From: Myxococcales bacterium
GTDB lineage: Bacteria > Myxococcota_A > Polyangia > Polyangiales > Polyangiaceae
NCBI GenBank assembly: GCA_016212965.1
Contig: JACRDA010000181.1
Coordinates: forward strand, 1-40,619
Direction: 5' to 3'
Length of the DNA: 40,619 nucleotides
Below, one piece after another: positions 35,375 to 40,619 of this stretch. Made by a program: the position numbers and the translations under genes. The first letter of the stretch is position 1, and every line of letters begins with the position of its first letter. Below the pieces are notes generated by a model that saw nothing but the letters and a program-made list of their open reading frames with translations, was not told the origin of the DNA and did no database searches.

Positions 35375-36208
35375 GTGTGCACGATCGTCCTGCTCTGCCG
35401 GGCGCATGCCCGCTACCCGAGGGTGGTCGCGGCGAACCGCGACGAGGTCTACGCGCGCCCCGCCGCGGCGCCGCGCGTCCTGCCCGGCACCGGGGGGGCG
35501 GTCGGAGGCGTCGATCTCGACGCCGGGGGTAGCTGGCTCGCCGTCCACCCGCGGGGCCTGTTCGCGGCGCTGACCAACCAGCCGCTCTGGCAAGCCGCCG
35601 GGGCCGCCGTGCCGCCGGGCGGCCGGGCGCTCGAGCGCGCGCCGGCCGATCCGAGCCTGCGCTCGCGCGGGCAGATCGTGCAGGGGGCGATCGGCCTCGG
35701 GTCCGTCGACGCGATCCGCGCCTGGCTCGAGGCGCTCGACGTCGCCGCCTACAACCCCTTCAACCTCGTGTACGGCGACGCCGCGACGGCAGAGGTCGCG
35801 TACGGCCGGCACGGCGCGCCGCGCGTCGTCGTCGAGCCGGTCCCAGCGGGGCTGCACGTCCTGCCGAACGGGCGGCTCGACGCGCCGCTGCCGAAGGTCG
35901 AGCGGGTGCGCGCGCGCGCGGCCGCGCTCCTCGCCTGGGCCGAGCGGGGCGAGCCCTTCGACGAGGTCGTGCCGACGCTCGTCGGGCTGCTCGCCGATCA
36001 CGAGCAGCCGGCGAGCGCGCCGCCCTCCGACGATCCGCTGACCCCCGAGCTGCGCCGGGCTCTGTCGGCCGTGTGCATCCACACGGCCTTCTACGGCACC
36101 CGCTCGGCGACCCTGCTCGCGCTCGGGGCAGCGGGCGAGGTCGACTACCGCTTCGCCGACGGGCCGCCCTGTCGCACGGACTTCGCGCCCGTCGCGCTCG
36201 GAGGGTAG
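35375..36208 (+). CDS. NRDE/TANGO2-family protein
   Basis: Protein of 277 residues beginning at GTG 35375 with AGAAAAG upstream. This start puts Cys at position 2 (MCTIVLLC), as in all NRDE proteins. The name-giving NRDE follows at VVAANRDEVYARPA. Other family blocks seen are GGSWLAVHPRGLFAALTNQ, YNPFNLVYGD, GLHVLPNGRLD, and the ending TRSATLLAL with DYRFADG. The fold belongs to the Ntn-hydrolase-like superfamily with Cys2 as possible nucleophile. TANGO2 has been linked to heme or lipid handling; the bacterial role is unknown. It diverges from the ferritin-like gene across 65 bases, which hints at a link to heme or iron, though that is speculative. Confidence 0.93.
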   Translation: MCTIVLLCRAHARYPRVVAANRDEVYARPAAAPRVLPGTGGAVGGVDLDAGGSWLAVHPRGLFAALTNQPLWQAAGAAVPPGGRALERAPADPSLRSRGQIVQGAIGLGSVDAIRAWLEALDVAAYNPFNLVYGDAATAEVAYGRHGAPRVVVEPVPAGLHVLPNGRLDAPLPKVERVRARAAALLAWAERGEPFDEVVPTLVGLLADHEQPASAPPSDDPLTPELRRALSAVCIHTAFYGTRSATLLALGAAGEVDYRFADGPPCRTDFAPVALGG

Positions 36209-36306
36209 CGTGCGACGCCGGTCGGAAAACGCGCGTCGCTCCCGCTCTTTCGCGTGCCTCGCGGTCGGCGCGGTGAAAGGATGACGACCGGAGGCATCGA
36301 GGCACG

Positions 36307-37650
<1,344 letters not shown>

Positions 37651-37673
37651 GCCGGGCGCGCGGGGACGAGCGC

Positions 37674-38459
37674 ATGTTCGACTTCGACTTCGACGACGAC
37701 GCGGACGAGGACTCGCTCGCGGCGTGGCGCCCCCTTTCGGAGGTGGCGCGCTTCGCGACGGTGCTCGAGGCGCAGCTCATGCGCGCGACGCTCGACACGC
37801 ACGGCATCCGGGCGCGCGTGCGCGACGAGCACACGGCGAGCATCGACCCGGCCCTCATCGTGCCCATCGGCTACGTGCGACTCGAGGTGGCGGCCGCGGA
37901 CGCCGAGCGGGCGCGCGCCGTCATCGCCGCCCTGCCGCGCGAGGCGCCCGACGACGAGCCCGACGGGGGCGTGCGCTGTCCGGAGTGCGGCTCGAGCTAC
38001 GTGCTCGAGAACGGCGCGCGCTGCCGCTGCCGGCGCTGCGACCACCGCTTCGACGCGGACGCTCCGCCGCTGCCGGCGCTGCGCCACGGGCGCGACACCC
38101 CGGCCGACGACGGCGTACCGGTGCCGGTCTTCCGCCTGCGCCGCGATCATCGCGGGCTCGGCGTCTTTCTCGGCGCCGTCGTCGCGCTCTTTGCGGCGAT
38201 GGTGCTCCGCGCCGAGGCCTTCGCGCCGGGCTGGGTCGCCGCCGCCGCGCTCGCGGCGCCGGCGCTCGGCTGGCTGGTCGGTCGCCGCGTGCGCGAGGAG
38301 GTCTGCTCGGAGCCGGGCTGCCGCGCGCCGCTTGCCCGCGGCGTCGAGCGCTGCGGCGGCTGCGGGGCCGCCGTCGCCTGGCCCATCCGCCGCGCCGGCG
38401 AGCACTACGCGGCGCGCGCGCGCTGGCTGCGCGGCGAGCGGCCCCGCACCTACCCGTGA
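37674..38459 (+). CDS. DUF2007 - zinc ribbon - transmembrane protein
   Basis: Protein of 261 residues. An acidic start (MFDFDFDDDADED) precedes a DUF2007-like fold (about 21-87), of the type annotated as putative signal transducer (FATVLEAQLMRATLDTHGIRA then VRLEVAAADAERARAVI). A zinc ribbon CPEC...CRCRRC spans about 101-122. Two hydrophobic helices lie around 160-200, and a second Cys set (CSEPGC...CGGC, about 209-232) forms another ribbon. Both ribbons should face the cytosol. Function unknown; such proteins often act in stress or membrane regulation. GGGGACGAG lies before the ATG. It follows the dipeptidase closely and precedes a methyltransferase. Confidence 0.83.
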   Translation: MFDFDFDDDADEDSLAAWRPLSEVARFATVLEAQLMRATLDTHGIRARVRDEHTASIDPALIVPIGYVRLEVAAADAERARAVIAALPREAPDDEPDGGVRCPECGSSYVLENGARCRCRRCDHRFDADAPPLPALRHGRDTPADDGVPVPVFRLRRDHRGLGVFLGAVVALFAAMVLRAEAFAPGWVAAAALAAPALGWLVGRRVREEVCSEPGCRAPLARGVERCGGCGAAVAWPIRRAGEHYAARARWLRGERPRTYP

Positions 38460-38510
38460 CGAGGCGCCTGCGGCTCGACTTCGGGGGACCGATGGGTCAC
38501 CTTTTTGGCA

Positions 38511-39287
38511 GTGAGACCCGTCGATTTCGGCAAGGCAGCGCGTGAGTACGCGCGGTACCGCGGGGGCTTCCCCGACGCGTTCTACGAGCGGCTCGCGCAG
38601 CACGGCATGGGGTTGCCCGGTCAGCACGTGCTCGACCTCGGCACGGGCACCGGCAACCTGGCGCGCGCGCTCGTCCGGCGCGGCTGTCGGGTGACCGGCC
38701 TCGACGCCTCGGAGGACCTCATCGCCGAGGCGCGCCGCATGGGCGCCCAGGAGGGCATCGAGGTCGAGTACGTCACGGCGCGCGCCGAGCGCAGCGGCCT
38801 GCAGGGGCAGTCCTTCGACGGCGTGACGGCGGGCCAGTGCTGGCAGTGGTTCGACGGCGCCAAGGCGGCGCTCGAGTGCAAGCGGCTGCTCGTGCCCGGG
38901 GGCTGGCTCGCGATCGTGCACTTCGACTGGCTCCCGCTGCCGGGCAACGTGGTCGAGGCGACCGAGAAGCTCATCGAGGACTACAACACCGAGTGGACGC
39001 TCGGGGGCGGCACCGGCCTCTACCCGCAGTTCCTGAAGGATCTGGGCATGGCCGGCCTCGAGGCGGTCGAGACCTTCTCGTTCGACCAGGCAATGTCCTT
39101 CAGCCACGAGGCCTGGCGCGGGCGAGTGCGCGCGAGCGCCGGCCTGCTCGCGAGCCTGCCCCGCGACGTGGTCGCGCGCTTCGACGAGAAGCTCCGGACG
39201 CTGCTCGTCGAGCGCTTCCCCGCCGAGCCGCTCGTCGTGCCGCACCGGCTCTGGGCGATCACGTGTCGCCGGGCGGGTCAGGGGTAA
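38511..39287 (+). CDS. Class I SAM-dependent methyltransferase
   Basis: Protein of about 258 residues. Motif I VLDLGTGTGNLARAL and motif II CRVTGLDASEDLI bind SAM. FDGVTAGQCWQWFDG and LLVPGGWLAIVHF are the usual post-motif blocks of the UbiE/Methyltransf_11 type. An early FGKAAREYARYR is typical of a group of small-molecule methyltransferases. The substrate is not known. Starts at GTG 38511 or TTG 38505 are both possible and neither has a good ribosome site; a short T run lies just upstream. The TAA stop at 39285-39287 is formed by a GGGGTAA repeat unit of the following array, so the last residues (GQG) are repeat-encoded. Confidence 0.9.
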   Translation: MRPVDFGKAAREYARYRGGFPDAFYERLAQHGMGLPGQHVLDLGTGTGNLARALVRRGCRVTGLDASEDLIAEARRMGAQEGIEVEYVTARAERSGLQGQSFDGVTAGQCWQWFDGAKAALECKRLLVPGGWLAIVHFDWLPLPGNVVEATEKLIEDYNTEWTLGGGTGLYPQFLKDLGMAGLEAVETFSFDQAMSFSHEAWRGRVRASAGLLASLPRDVVARFDEKLRTLLVERFPAEPLVVPHRLWAITCRRAGQG

Positions 39288-39308
39288 GGGGCGAGGGGCA
39301 AGGGGTAA
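39281..39308 (+). repeat. GGGGCAA-type heptamer array, left copy
   Basis: Four head-to-tail heptamers: GGGGTAA, GGGGCGA, GGGGCAA, GGGGTAA. It begins inside the methyltransferase gene and supplies its stop codon. The right array at 39515-39543 has the complementary units. Confidence 0.85.
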
Positions 39309-39401
39309 GGCATTCGCCCGCGCTCGCACCCGCGCCCGCGCCCGCACGCACTCACTCGCTTCCCGGCGCTCGCCCGCGCTCTCCGCCCCCGTCTCGCCTC
39401 C

Positions 39402-39433
39402 TCGAACGGGTGCCGAGGTCGAACGGGTGCCGA
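39402..39433 (+). repeat. Direct repeat TCGAACGGGTGCCGA x2
   Basis: Two identical 15-base copies at 39402-39416 and 39419-39433, separated by two bases, about midway between the two heptamer arrays. No gene was seen in 39288-39573; a pair of GGAGAGCGCG copies follows. Confidence 0.85.
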
Positions 39434-39514
39434 TGGAGAGCGCGCGGCGGATCGCGAGGGAGAGCGCGTGGCCCAGGGGCGCGCCGAGCATGGCGAGCCC
39501 GCGAGCCCGCCGAG

Positions 39515-39543
39515 CCCTTGCCCCTTGCCCCTTGCCCCTTGCC
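39515..39543 (-). repeat. CCCCTTG heptamer array, right copy (inverted)
   Basis: CCCTTG followed by three CCCCTTG units and CC; on the minus strand it reads as CAAGGGG repeats, so it is inverted relative to 39281-39308. The two arrays could pair as an imperfect stem of about 28 bases around a loop of about 205. It ends about 30 bases before the kinase start. Confidence 0.85.
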
Positions 39544-39573
39544 GTCGTGTAATCTCAGGAGTCTGGAGTCGAC

Positions 39574-40619
<1,046 letters not shown>

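Noticed and set aside
39281..39543. Heptamer arrays as a CRISPR array
   Set aside because: Units are 7 bases, contiguous and without spacers; no cas gene nearby.

Overview
The window is very GC-rich. Codon third positions are almost all G or C, and as a result long shadow frames lie open opposite many genes. Gene content suggests a Myxococcota (myxobacterial, possibly Polyangia-like) chromosome: a PknB-type Ser/Thr kinase, many one- and two-component regulators, giant cytosolic TPR proteins, several small lipoproteins with little similarity to named families, an NRDE/TANGO2 protein, and a KA-rich ferritin-like protein. The phylum assignment is an inference. No rRNA, tRNA, CRISPR array, insertion sequence or phage gene was seen. 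No gene-free stretch exceeds 300 bases.

Layout. 1-2300: a partial alpha/beta hydrolase (minus) diverges from an SsnA-like amidohydrolase. 2339-8732 (all minus): a membrane NtrB-type histidine kinase, a four-CBS-domain protein, a long PLP-dependent fold-type II enzyme, a small unknown protein, and a hybrid kinase whose catalytic and phospho-acceptor residues are all replaced. 8865-12804 (plus): a membrane GAF-GAF-GGDEF diguanylate cyclase, a small amphipathic protein and two translationally coupled related lipoproteins. 13001-14802 (plus): a receiver-XRE fusion regulator followed 14 bases later by a TrpE-like protein that has lost the chorismate-converting core. A CbpA-type J-protein converges on it, sharing a CTAG stop.

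15884-17465 is the most striking locus. It encodes a lipoprotein with five KYGGP motifs followed, 7 bases later, by a radical SAM/SPASM enzyme. The enzyme closely resembles, from memory, the maturases of the 'rSAM/lipoprotein' pairs predicted by genome mining. The pair looks like a peptide- or protein-modification system in which the enzyme alters the KYGGP tyrosine or glycine sites before export. It is flanked by housekeeping genes (dnaJ-like, cysS).

17469-21075: cysS, two small lipoproteins and an MlaE-type permease with no mlaF or mlaD beside it. 21093-31791 (minus): an operon of two giant TPR proteins (1576 and 1927 residues) joined through a 63-codon gene with ATGA overlaps at both ends. 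32023-33671: a PHA-system family protein, a membrane-anchored parvulin-like protein and a divergent TerB-like protein; a short-repeat operator candidate lies in the divergent gap. 33748-35309: tsaB overlapped by a di-iron ferritin-like gene. 35375-39287: an NRDE protein, an M19 dipeptidase lipoprotein, a DUF2007/zinc-ribbon membrane protein and a methyltransferase. The methyltransferase stop codon lies inside a GGGGCAA-type heptamer array; an inverted array lies about 200 bases on. From 39574 a Ser/Thr protein kinase runs off the window.
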